NCBI GenBank assembly: GCA_905182995.1
Contig: CAJJDP010000105.1
Location: 310,001-374,000, forward strand
Reading direction: 5' to 3'
Length of the DNA stretch: 64,000 bases
Origin: Paramecium octaurelia
Lineage: Eukaryota > Ciliophora > Oligohymenophorea > Peniculida > Parameciidae
The position numbers and the translations under genes were made by a program. Within the stretch, counting starts at the first letter, position 1; the number at the start of each line of letters is the position of its first letter. This document shows, in pieces, positions 50,101 through 62,005 of the stretch. The notes beneath the pieces are model-generated. The model made no database searches and was not told the origin of the DNA. It saw only the letters and a list, made by a program, of their open reading frames with translations.

Positions 50101-50357
50101 GCATATTTATTTAAATAGGAATTCCTGAAATTTGCATCTTCTTCATTGTATCACTAGCAGTGGTCATAGCATTTAATGATTTGCATAATATTCTAAGTGA
50201 TACTGCAAAACAACTGATTGGATGGATGATAATTATTCTAATGTCACTTTCAATTGCAGTCTAAATGATATTCCTTTTGATAGAATTTTATCATAGGTTG
50301 AAATCCAATTTAGAAAGTCTCAAAAATCTTATCTGCCCATAAAAATAATTATCATGA
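44162..50357 (+). CDS. Giant cysteine-rich receptor-like membrane protein with multi-pass C-terminus
   Basis: A 2,040-residue protein with introns at 44886-44907, 45377-45402 and about 45619-45643. The N-terminus MIFLFQVILLYLQFANC is a signal peptide. The ectodomain mixes beta-rich non-Cys segments with growth-factor-receptor-like Cys arrays (CxxC...C). At least seven copies of a CDDGN-x-DGC-type repeat resemble DUF4215, for example EQCDDGNLNIDDGC and EECDDSNNQDDDGC. After about residue 1,600 there are many hydrophobic helices (for example LLLQCTGPLSILLGGISFFW and FIFFLVVLYDKPIIQTTFCC), ending in a short basic tail. Ciliates have large families with this plan. The function is unproven; a surface sensor or adhesion role is inferred. 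Confidence 0.82.
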
Positions 50358-51717
50358 TTAAATTGTATTTTTGTTAAATATCATTGATCTACATATAATA
50401 ATTCTAATTTCCATCACTCTAGTAGGGTATTAGTTTAACAAGTAAGCTTAACTAAAATGCTTATAGAAATTGTTTGATGCAGCACATATATAATTAGAGT
50501 TATTATTGAATTTAGATATATAATACTCAATTCTGTAAGCTAATTACTTTAAAGTTTCCAATACCTAATCAGTATGTAATTTATAATAATTATTATTTCA
50601 CTAAAAATAGTACTCTTTTATATTATTATATAAATAAATTTATTTCGAATAAAAATTTACTTAAGCGAAAACATAATGAAACCTAGCAAACTTAGTAGGG
50701 TCAAGTATTGGAATAATTTGACTGAGTAATATAAATTTCTATTTAAGATGAACTGAAACTACATTAATATAGTGAATAATGCCGTCGAGCTCTAATTAGA
50801 AGAGAAAATATTATATAGTTAAAGAAAAAAGGAGTTTAAAAATTTGATTGAAATAGAATGAAATTTTGAAGGAATTTTCAGGTTGCGTGATTTTTATTGG
50901 AGTCTGATTTTATCCAGAACAATAGATTTATTCTTTATATAAATTTTAATTAAAATAAATTATGGCAACCCTTTATAAACTAAATAAATTAGTTAAGAAT
51001 ACTAGTTTGTAGACAGTCTTGGAATTTTTTATTATTTGAAATATATTATCTCACGAGAAAATTTAAGATGACTCACGACCACATATTTCAACCAATTCTA
51101 TAACCAATCACCCTTCCATTCATTTTTTTTAATTGAAAGCCATCCGAGTAAATAAAGAACTTAAAATAATGAAACTAATTGAAAAAAAACAAATTATTCT
51201 TCTCTCTTTCGTTTCTTTCTATCTAAATTTAACATCTATCATCAAATTGCTTGCTCTTTGATTCAATTTTTAAGTATTTTCCAAATAGAAAAAATTGCAT
51301 TCTACATGTATAATACATCTTTATTTTCAGTGATCTTTATTGATTAAGTCATAAGATAGCTATATTTCTTAAAATTTCAAGGATTCTGGGTCAGATTGCT
51401 CTTTTTAGTTAAAATAATTCTATTCAATTAGAAGCCACATAATGATGTAAAAAAATCTACCTACTGACAATATGAGAGGTGAGTCTAGCCAAGCATGAAG
51501 AAATCTTGAAGCTAAGTTCAAATCGGCTCTACTATCAATGATTATGAATTACGAATTTTAATAATAATAATAATAATTATAATGAAGTTTTAAATTAAAA
51601 TAAAATGTTGGATATATATTTGTTATTAAACTATGACTTTTGATATACAATTAAAAAAATTAATTTAGATCCTAATTTAAAACAATTTTTGAATTTATGT
51701 ATTTATTTAATAACTTA
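50358..51717. other. Long AT-rich spacer upstream of the surface-antigen gene
   Basis: About 1.36 kb with little coding character. At 50676-50861 an ATG-started frame of 61 sense codons is interrupted once by TGA (50754-50756) and looks coding on both sides. It is described as a finding. No structured RNA was seen. The part next to 51718 presumably carries the antigen-gene promoter, but no motif can be named with confidence. Confidence 0.5.
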
Positions 51718-54700
51718 ATGAAAATAACTTTAACTCTATGTTTGATAGCACTTGTTTGCTCACAGCAAGTGTTGAAGTCAAATGAATGTAATGATTGTGG
51801 TCTTTTTAAATCACAAACTGATTGTGAAGGTTACAAGGCAGTAACATGCGAATGGATTGCAGCAGCTGGAACAACAGCAGCTAAATGTTAAAAAAAGACA
51901 GGAACTTAATAAGGCACATACAAAGCATATTGTGAATTAATTGATAAACCAGAAACAAATTGCTGGAAGACATTTGGATGTGCTTATTTAGATTCAAAAT
52001 GCGTCCATTTCGCAGGATGTTCGGCTTACGTTAAAACTACTGTATCAGAGTGCCAAGCTATCTCATATCGTTGTGTGAGTGATGGCGCAGCTTGCATTGA
52101 AGCTTAAGAATGCGGCAAATACACTTAAAGTCAATGCGAAGGTACTCCAAGCATTTCAGGAATTTTTAAATGCAAATACGATACCACTACAAATCAATGC
52201 AGAGATTATGCATGTTCAGAAGCAGATGTAAGTTATACTACTGATTAACAATGTAAAGATTGGTAATCAACTTGTGTCACAAGAGGAAAGGGATGCTGGT
52301 CATCACCCCTACCAAATTGCTCAGCTTATACAGGAACTGAAGATGATTGCAAGTCTTATATCGGTTTTGATGGAAAATGTGAATTGGCAAAAGACACTAC
52401 TAATTGTAAAGCAAGAGAATGCACTGGAGCCTCAAAATCAATTTCTACAGACGATGAATGCAAAGATTATTAAAAAGGATGCATAACAACAGGAAAGGGC
52501 TGCTATTTAGGAACAGTCAAACCACTCTGTTCAACTTATGATGGTGATAATACAAGTTGTGTCGGATATATTGGATCTGATGGAGTTTGTGAAGGAGATG
52601 CTGGAGGTACAAAATGCAGAGCAAGAAAATGCGAGAATGCAAGCTTCAAGACTGATGATTAATGCAAGGATTATTAAAAGACTTGTGTGACAAACGGTGT
52701 TAAATGTGTGAGTGCTTTACAAAATTGTAACACATACAAAGGTACTGCAACTGCATGCAGTGCTTATATTGGATTGGATGGTTACTGCACAGGTACTAGC
52801 ACAACAGTTGAAGCAAATTGCTCACCAAAAGTATGCGACTAAGCAGGTGATACTTTGACTACTGATGATGCATGTGATAAATATTAAAAAGGATGTGTAA
52901 CAACAGGTAAAGGATGTTCAACTAAGGCTGCATTAAAAAAGTGTACTGAATATGACGGAGATTCAACTGCTGCATGCAATCCAAGAGTAGGATCAGAAGG
53001 TAGATGTACTTGGAAGACTGGAGCTAAATGTTCACCTAGAGATTGTGCTTCTGCTCCTTCATCAACAAATACAAATCCACTTTGTGCCAATTGGTTCACT
53101 AATTGTGTAACAACTGGATCTGGTTGTGTAACTGCAACCACCTGCGAATATACAGTTAAGCAATAAAGTTGTGAAGGAACAAAAGATTGTAATTGGTAGC
53201 CAATATGTACAAGTAACTCACAATGTTCAAAGTTTAAGAAGAAGGCAATATGTATGGCTAATACAGCTAGAGTTTTTGATGGGTATTCCGATGAAGAGCG
53301 GACAATTGAAAAATGGGTAACCAAAAAATGTGGTTGGGGATCTTTAGGTTGTGAAGAGCTTTAATGTTCTCATCTCACTGGATCTTTTTACAGTACTCAT
53401 GCTAATTGCTAAAATGAATTGAGTTCCTGTATTAGTAATGGAGTTGATGCATGTATTACCAAATCAGATTGTCCAAAATTGAAAGGAACAAAAGATACTT
53501 GTAGAGGTTATCCAGGATATTGCACAAATACAGATACAGCAACCGAAACAACTAGTTGTACTTAAAGATTATGTACAGAAAATACCGATGCATAGGATAA
53601 TCCATCCTGTGAAACTTGGAATCCAGGATGTATCAGTACTGGCAAAGGTTGTATTGTATATACTACGACTTGTACTTAATTAAAAGGGGATAGAGATACA
53701 TGCAATAAATTGTTTGGATACAAATCAGGATCTATAAATAATTATTAAACAGAGTAATGCTATAATGATTCAACTGCAACTGCAGATTCATTTTGTAAGA
53801 CAAAGACATGCATAATGGCATCAGGAATGCTAGAGGGCTAATGCGATGGTTTCTTATCAGGATGTGTATTTGATGGAAAAGATAGTTGTGTAAATGCAGA
53901 TACTGCTACTTGTGGCGATTATTATGGTGTTTTATCATTCTGTGAAGGAGTGAAAATCAAAAATTAGCCTGATAAATATTGTTTTGGTACATCAACTGCT
54001 GCAAAATGCACAACAAGAAGATGTGAAGATAACTAAGATGCTAATACAACAGATGATGCATGTGAATTATTCAAATCAGGTTGTGTTTCTAAATCTGGAA
54101 CAGGATGTGTGGATAAAACAACAATAGCTTGCTTATCATAAACTGGAACAAGTGACACATGTCCCAATTTCTCAGGTAGTACAGGAAAATGTCAAAGATA
54201 TAATTCATGTTTGGATAGAGCATGCGCTGATCTAACAACTGCCACAAGCCATTAAGATTGCATGAATTACAAATCAACCTGTAGATTCTTAAAAACAGGA
54301 TCAGCTTGCATAAATTACAATACATGTGACTAATATAGTGTTCCAGATTCATCAGCAACAGCCTAAGCCAAATTCGAATACTGTACTTAAATCACTGATT
54401 CAAGTGGTAAATTTTGTGGATATAAAACTGGAAACAACTGTGCAGCTAGAACTTGCGATCAAATTTTAAGTTCTTATTCAACAGCAAGTTTGACATGCGC
54501 AACTTATATTTCTAAAACTACTACAGGTTCTGGAACCTGTTTATTGGCTGGCACAGGAGCTACATCTGTATGCTATGCTCCTTTAAATACTTGCGCCTAT
54601 ACTCATGGTATAACAACAACTGATGACAATAAAGTAGCAGAGTGCTAAAAATATGTTAATGACACTAATGTTAAATGTACTTGGATAAGTGGAACAACTT

Positions 54701-57700
54701 GTACGATTTAATCCACATGCGAAAAGGTTATTACTTAAACAGATGAAAAGACCTGCAATGATTTCTTGTATACTACTGGTAAAGGTGTCTGCCAAAAAGT
54801 GACTGATTCCACTTGTTTAACTACAGTAGCTACTGGAACAACAGGTTGTGCTAGTTATAAAATAGATTAAACAAAGACAGATGCCTAAAAGAAGGCACTT
54901 TGCTAAAGTTTATATACTATTGATAATGTAACTAAACATGCAGCAGGAGATGGTAAATTTACAAAATGTATTTATAAAACTGGTGATACATGCTCTAATA
55001 TTACTACTTGTGCTGAAATTCCGTCAGCAGTTAGTCAAGCTGATTGTGAAAACTAATTGAGTGGCTGTTTATATTTCAATGGATTATGTTATGCTGTTAC
55101 AGCACCTGCATGCTCTAATGCTGCAATTCCAACAAGTGCTACTACTGATACGTTAAAATCATTATTTTGTCATAGTATGAAGGTGGGATCCGATTATTGC
55201 AAACTTAATGCAGGTAAAACTGCATGTGAAGCTAATGCAGATACAGATTGTACCTCATTTGACTCAGCAGGTGTTACTGGGGGATAATGGGATAGTGCTG
55301 TTATTACTACAGCCAACTATTGCGCAGCGTAAGCTGACAAAACAAAAACGAAATTTTGTAAAGTTGGAACAGGTACTGCTTGTGCTGCTGCAACATGTGA
55401 GGATATTCCAAACCCATAAAGTTAAGGAGATTGTGATAATAGAATACTTGGCTGTGCCTTTTCAAATGGAAAATGTAGAACAAATGTTACAGCAGAGGCA
55501 GCTTGCACTGATGCTGTTGTTCCTACTGATATTACTGTAGCAAGTGGAAAAACAACATTCTGCTAATCCATCACTAAATCAAATAAACCTTGTACATATG
55601 ATGAGTTCAAAACTGGACCTGAAACTAAATGTGCAGTTACAGGTGCATGCTCAACATATGCCACATTACCAACTGATGCAACTGCAAAGCCAACTTATTG
55701 TCTTAGTAAAGTAGATGACAAATTTCATAAGTGCGCCTTTACAACAGGAGAATCTAATTGCAGAGATTTTGACTGCTTCGATATCACTAACGCAACATCA
55801 CAAATTTCATGTGATTTAGGAGTTCCTGGAAAGACATGCACTTATATTTCAGGAACCTGTTACAATACAACTGATGGATGTGCTAAAATTCCAGCATCAG
55901 GAACAGATAAGAAAGCATATTGTGACTCATTAACATCAAATAGTATTAAATGCACATACATTTCAGGAGCTAATTGCACTCCAAGATTATCAGATTGTAA
56001 AACTTACGATGTTACAGATGCAACTAATAAATCAACTACATGCAACTCATTGAAAGATACTTCAAATGCAGAGTGCACTTATGTTTGGGGAAATAACTGT
56101 GCAAAATTAGGTGCTTGTGATACTTATATTGGTACAACTGATGTAAGCTAAGGACCAGAAACTGGTAATGAAGAGACATAATGCAAGAGTTTGAAAGAAG
56201 CTACTAGAACTTACCCATGTATAAAACATAAAACAGCTGCAAAATCATGCAGAGCTCAAGAGTGTGCTGATAATGATGGTGATGAAACTGGATGCAAAAG
56301 TAATGTTGTAGGTTGCCTATATTATCAAACTAAATGTATTACAAAGACTGCTTGCTCATCATATACACTCCCAGGAGATTTAGCAGATGATGGTTAAAAG
56401 AAATCATGGTGTGAAGGTGTTACTGATTCAAGTGACAATAAATGCAAATTGGATGGTACTAAATGTGCAGCTAGAACATGCAGTGATGCACCAACAGCCC
56501 GTTTCTATACTAATTAAGATTGCAAGAGCTATTTGAAAACTTGTAAGACTAATGGTTCAAAATGTATAGATGATACTACATAATGTACTTCTCTTACTGG
56601 TAACCAAAACTATTGTCAATATTTATTCGATAGCACAGCTAAAGATTATTGTAAGGTAAATACTGCTGCTGTCACATCTGGTGCTTGCCAAACTAGAACT
56701 TGCTACGATAATGTGACTTCATAATCTGATCCAGATTGTGACAGTTGGTTGAAGGGCTGCGTGACTAGAGGTACTGGATGCATTCCAAAAGACAGACCTT
56801 GTTCTGAGTATAGAGGAACAAAAGATAAATGCGAAGCTTTCAAACAATTCTCTCATTATGATAACACGAATAAAGTTGATGTGTACATTCTATGCTCTGG
56901 AGATGCTGGAAATACAGAAACAAGTTATTGCAAAGACAGAAAATGCTCAGACAATACTAGTGCAACTTCAGATGACGAATGCAAGGCCTATCTAACTGGC
57001 TGCGTAACAAAAGGAACTGGATGTGTTGAGAAATCAGCTGATTGTTCAGCCTACAAAGGACTTAAAGATACTTGTGCCAAATTTATGGGAACAAATGGAA
57101 ATGATTATTGCTATAATACAGCTGGTGCTACAGAAACAACCTCTTGCCAAAAGAAGAAATGTACAGATATAACAGGAACTACCAATAAAGAATGTAGCGA
57201 TGGAATGAAACCATTTAAAGCCACTGACAATCCATTCTGTGTCTATAATGGAACAGGTTGCGAATCCTATGGCAAGAAATGTGAAGAATTTAAAGGAACA
57301 GAAATAACTTGCCAAACTTATATTGCTACAAATGGACCATGCAAATCAACAAGTGTTGGTACAATTGTTGGAAATTGTGCTAGAAAAGTGTGCACAGAAG
57401 CACCAAATACTTTGAAAACAGATAAGGAGTGCAAGGAATACCATTCTTCTTGTTTAACTAATGGTTATGGATGTACTGAAACTTCAGATTGCAGTACTTT
57501 GATCAATTAAGATTCTTGTAAATCAAGACCTGAATGCACATGGGCTAACTTCTGTGAACCTAAAAAAACAGGATGTTCTGCTTAAAGTGGCACAAGTCAA
57601 TCTAATTGTATTAACACAGTCATAACAGTCAAAGTTAATGATGTAGACGTTAAAAAGTATTGTGCTTGGACAGAATTAGGTAAAGTATGTAGAGATCAGA

Positions 57701-59331
57701 AATGCGAGGATCTAGCTGCATCTATCAACACTCACAAATAATGCAATGATTTCGATGGCAATTGTACAACCACAGGTGCTGGTTGCATCACCATGACAGC
57801 TTGCTCAGGATATAAATATGAATCAATTTGTAAGAGCGCCTCATATGTTAAGAATGCTTTGACTAAAGAATTGGGTAGATGTGGATGGGAAAACAATAAA
57901 TGCAGAGAAAGAGCATGTTCAGATCTAAGTGCAACTACTGATGCTGAATGTGACGCACATTTGACTGGTTGTAAAACAAATGGCACAGCGTGTGTTTCAG
58001 CACAAACCTGTGGTGATTTCAAGTCCAAATAATACTGTCTCTCATCAAAGAGCGGACCTTGTCTTTGGGTTGAATCAACCTGCTATGATTATGATAGATG
58101 CGAAGATGCTCTATTTAAAACTTTCGAAGCTTGTTAAGCCTTCTCTCCACTTTGTACTACCAATGGCGAAACCTGCATACCAATTACATCTTGTGAGAAA
58201 ACTGTCTTAAAGGCATCATGTAATAAGGGAACTGATGGTGACTGTGGATATCTACCAACTGAAAAATGCAAGAAATTCGATAAATGTTCCGATGCAGTCT
58301 CAAACGATTAAAATACATGCTAGGCATATGGTGGTTGTATCACAGATGGAGTTACATGTGTGGCTAAGAGTAAATGCGCTGATTACAAAACAGAAATTGC
58401 ATGCAAAAATAATCTTGGTACTGATGGTATTTGTTTCTGGAATGGCTCAGCATGTAAGTTGAAGGAATGCTCAGATCTTACTGGAACTACTAATGAAAGT
58501 TGTAAATCTCAAGTTGTCAGTAGTGGTACCTGCACAACTGATGGAACTAAATGTATCCCTCTAGGACTCTGCTCAAGTTACCTCGAACCTGGATGCTTCA
58601 CAGGAACAGACGGAACATGCATCTACTCCTACCCTGTTGGTTAAACTACTGGAACCAAAACATGTAGATTAAAGTAATGTGAAGACATAGATAAAGGAAC
58701 GAATAATTCAGCTTGTACTAATGTTATTACTGGTAAAGAATGTGTTTCTAATACAAAGAACTGTATCCCTAAAGCAGCTTGCTCAACCTACAAAACTTTG
58801 GAAGCTTGTAATGGAGGAGGATTGGATGGTACTAACAAGGTTGTTTGTGCTTTCACACCCAATTCAGCTACTGATAAAGTTAATGGAACTTGCAAGACCT
58901 TCACACAATGCTCTGATGCAAATTCTGACTCTATCGCTTGTGGAACTAACAAGAGTTGCAAATGGAGTTAAGCTGGAACTACTACATCTTGTGTTTCCCA
59001 TACTTGCGACACCTTTGCTACTGTTACAGATTGCTAACCAGTCCCTAGCTTTGACGCTAAAAGCTTCACTGTATGTACTGTCCAAAACGGCAAGTGTACA
59101 CCTGGAGATCCAGGCACCATGACAGATCCAAAGATATGCTACTCAAAATCTGCATATACTTACACATGGAATTCAGCAACCAGCAAGTGTGAGAAATGTT
59201 TAGCTGGATCTACATAACCAAATAATTCAAACAATAATTCAAGTAATGGCAACACTACAGATCCCAATACAGATGATTATGGCATGATTCTACCAATCAT
59301 TACTTTGAGTCTTTTTGGAATTATGGCCTGA
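51718..59331 (+). CDS. Variable surface antigen (i-antigen) type protein, GPI-anchored
   Basis: A single intronless frame of 2,537 residues, very close to the size of known Paramecium surface antigens. It has a signal peptide (MKITLTLCLIALVCSQQ). Regularly spaced cysteines follow almost to the end in modules of roughly 60-75 residues, built on patterns such as CxxYxGTxxxC and CxxRxCxDxxxxTxxxEC, then CVTxGxGC. Thr, Ala and Gly are abundant. The C-terminus has an Asn/Ser/Thr-rich spacer and then a hydrophobic end (MILPIITLSLFGIMA) with no cytoplasmic tail, as expected for a GPI signal. Surface antigens coat the cell and cilia and are expressed one at a time. An in-frame ATG at 51697 would add seven residues before the signal peptide. 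Which serotype this is cannot be told by reading. Confidence 0.92.
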
Positions 59332-59759
59332 TTATGATTTTATTATATATAGGGAAAATTTAAACAAATATTCAAAAAAAAAATTCATTATTAGTCTATT
59401 TACTTACTTTATTTATCAATATAGAATACATCATATATATTATTTTAAGTACACTTTGCTTTTGAAGAATTGATAAAGGGTACTTAACAATTATTACATT
59501 TAAATCTGAAAGAACTTGAAAATAAATATTAGATTAATAGGTGTAAATAATTTACATATAATATTTAGTCTAAATTAGAAAAAATTGAGATCCAAAAATC
59601 AAATGAGAAGGAATTCATATAATGTGTTTCACAATAAAATTATTGTGTGGACTTCTAAATCTTATTCAAAATATATTGTGAATAATTATAATCTCAATTA
59701 TTGTGTGTTATTATTAACATACTCTAAGATATATAAACATCTTAATCCTTAAGTAAAAA
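59332..59759. other. Spacer downstream of the surface antigen
   Basis: Very AT-rich DNA with no coding stretch or RNA gene that I can support. Confidence 0.5.
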
Positions 59760-60678
59760 CTCAAAGAAACCCAAAGTCCATTGACAGATGGTATTCTCCA
59801 ATAATTGTTATCTGATAAGGGAACAATTTAATCAAGAAAGAATATAGAGATAATGAAAACTTGATTTTATTCCAATTAATTTATAAGTAGATAACAATCT
59901 CTCTTTTTTTGAAATAATTTTCTTAATTGCCACCAATAGAAAGAGATGGAGAGAATTTTAAACAGTTTAAAAAAAATAGATTGTAAAATTAAACTCAGGA
60001 ATCAGTAACTTCATTTAAACATGACTTTGTATTATATCAAAGATTAAGTATATTGTAAATCTCAACAAAAATAGCAAACAAGGCAAAATGATTGTTTAAT
60101 AATAAGTAATATGAATTATTCCTTTATATATTTTATATATAGCTGTTTAAATATTTTTATTAAAAATTAAGCAGATTCTTTTAGGAATCCAAATCCATTA
60201 AACATTGACATTATACATTCCAAAGAAAAGGTATATTATTTAAACTTTTAACCCTAGTCTTAGCCAAGTTTAATATCATTAAGATTCTCTGTTTTATTTC
60301 AAAATAACATGAGACGAGTTTTATGTAAATACAAATAATGAATATTATCTCATATAGTATTTAATAAATAAAAAGTGATTTACCAAATTTTATAATCATT
60401 TTCTCGCTTTTACAAAATTTAGATATCGTACTAAATTAAGAAATGCAATAATAAATTTTAATTAAATTCATTAAATCTTGTAAGGAATGTTTGATTTAAT
60501 GATTAGAGTTTATAGTTATTATATTTCTCCTTTCTTTTTAAGGGATTGGATGAGCATTTTCATTTATTTTTTTATATTGGATAGCCAGGTTTTGAAAATT
60601 TATTAATAGAATAAAAACTAGCGCTTGACCATTTATTTGAACAACAAATCTCCATCTAATCTTTTGATATCAAAGTGA
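59760..60678. repeat. 919-bp direct repeat, copy 1
   Basis: From 59760 to 60678 the sequence matches 61087-62005 at a constant offset of 1,327 bases, with no difference found by eye. The start of the gene seen in copy 2 is also present here (ATG at 60499) but is cut off when the copies diverge after position 60678. The repeat is AT-rich and mostly noncoding. Confidence 0.92.
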
Positions 60679-60713
60679 GGTACACTCATATAAAATTTAG
60701 TTGGTAGTAATGA
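60499..60713 (+). pseudogene. Truncated duplicate of the gene start found in copy 2
   Basis: It has the same ATG, the same 35-nt intron (60508-60542) and the same exon 2 sequence (LDEHFHLFFYIGQPGFENLL) as the gene at 61826. It loses homology at 60678 and meets TGA at 60711. It is either an incomplete paralogous end or an assembly duplicate. Confidence 0.45.
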
Positions 60714-61085
60714 AGTTAAAGAAAATCCTTAATTATTTTTTCATAATTGTAATAGATTCAACAAAAATAAAATATTATTTTATGAATTCTTCCTCCAAAA
60801 TAGGTCTAGAGGGAATGGAGAATTAGGCCTAAATTAGCTTATAAGATCTAGGGACCATAAAAAAAAGGGAAAGACATTGAGAAACGGGCCAGAATTACCT
60901 TACCATGGGCCATGCTGAGACAAGAATCTTTCGCTAGGAATTATCTGTGGATGTCTTGCTGGGACAGTCCAATTCCGTTTGAGCTAGTATTGGAATGGGT
61001 ATAACTTCGTGAAAGCAAACTGAAGAGGGCAATCCTAAGATCACTTTAGGGATTGCTCCAAAAAGCCTCATTCGAAGGGTCATGT
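60679..61085. other. Unique segment between repeat copies, of unlike composition
   Basis: The first 180 bases are ordinary AT-rich DNA. From about 60860 to 61085 the sequence is much richer in G+C than any spacer in the window, uses different words, and ends at the single N. A minus-strand frame of about 50 codons is open there, but it reads without glutamine-coded TAA/TAG and shows no family. It may be foreign or chimeric sequence at a contig end. Confidence 0.6.
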
Positions 61086-61086
61086 N
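61086..61086. other. Ambiguous base (N), probable contig junction
   Basis: The only non-ACGT character in the window. It sits exactly between the GC-richer segment and the first base of repeat copy 2. Confidence 0.9.
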
Positions 61087-62005
61087 CTCAAAGAAACCCA
61101 AAGTCCATTGACAGATGGTATTCTCCAATAATTGTTATCTGATAAGGGAACAATTTAATCAAGAAAGAATATAGAGATAATGAAAACTTGATTTTATTCC
61201 AATTAATTTATAAGTAGATAACAATCTCTCTTTTTTTGAAATAATTTTCTTAATTGCCACCAATAGAAAGAGATGGAGAGAATTTTAAACAGTTTAAAAA
61301 AAATAGATTGTAAAATTAAACTCAGGAATCAGTAACTTCATTTAAACATGACTTTGTATTATATCAAAGATTAAGTATATTGTAAATCTCAACAAAAATA
61401 GCAAACAAGGCAAAATGATTGTTTAATAATAAGTAATATGAATTATTCCTTTATATATTTTATATATAGCTGTTTAAATATTTTTATTAAAAATTAAGCA
61501 GATTCTTTTAGGAATCCAAATCCATTAAACATTGACATTATACATTCCAAAGAAAAGGTATATTATTTAAACTTTTAACCCTAGTCTTAGCCAAGTTTAA
61601 TATCATTAAGATTCTCTGTTTTATTTCAAAATAACATGAGACGAGTTTTATGTAAATACAAATAATGAATATTATCTCATATAGTATTTAATAAATAAAA
61701 AGTGATTTACCAAATTTTATAATCATTTTCTCGCTTTTACAAAATTTAGATATCGTACTAAATTAAGAAATGCAATAATAAATTTTAATTAAATTCATTA
61801 AATCTTGTAAGGAATGTTTGATTTAATGATTAGAGTTTATAGTTATTATATTTCTCCTTTCTTTTTAAGGGATTGGATGAGCATTTTCATTTATTTTTTT
61901 ATATTGGATAGCCAGGTTTTGAAAATTTATTAATAGAATAAAAACTAGCGCTTGACCATTTATTTGAACAACAAATCTCCATCTAATCTTTTGATATCAA
62001 AGTGA
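61087..62005. repeat. 919-bp direct repeat, copy 2
   Basis: Apparently identical to 59760-60678. It continues into apparently genuine coding sequence at its right end, so this copy is the one attached to the gene that follows. Confidence 0.92.

Noticed and set aside
51697-51717. Upstream in-frame ATG of the surface antigen
   Set aside because: The ATG at 51718 directly precedes a standard signal peptide; the seven extra residues would weaken it.
60934-61128. Minus-strand 64-codon frame crossing the N
   Set aside because: It joins the GC-richer segment to repeat copy 2 across an ambiguous base, so the protein is an artefact of the junction.
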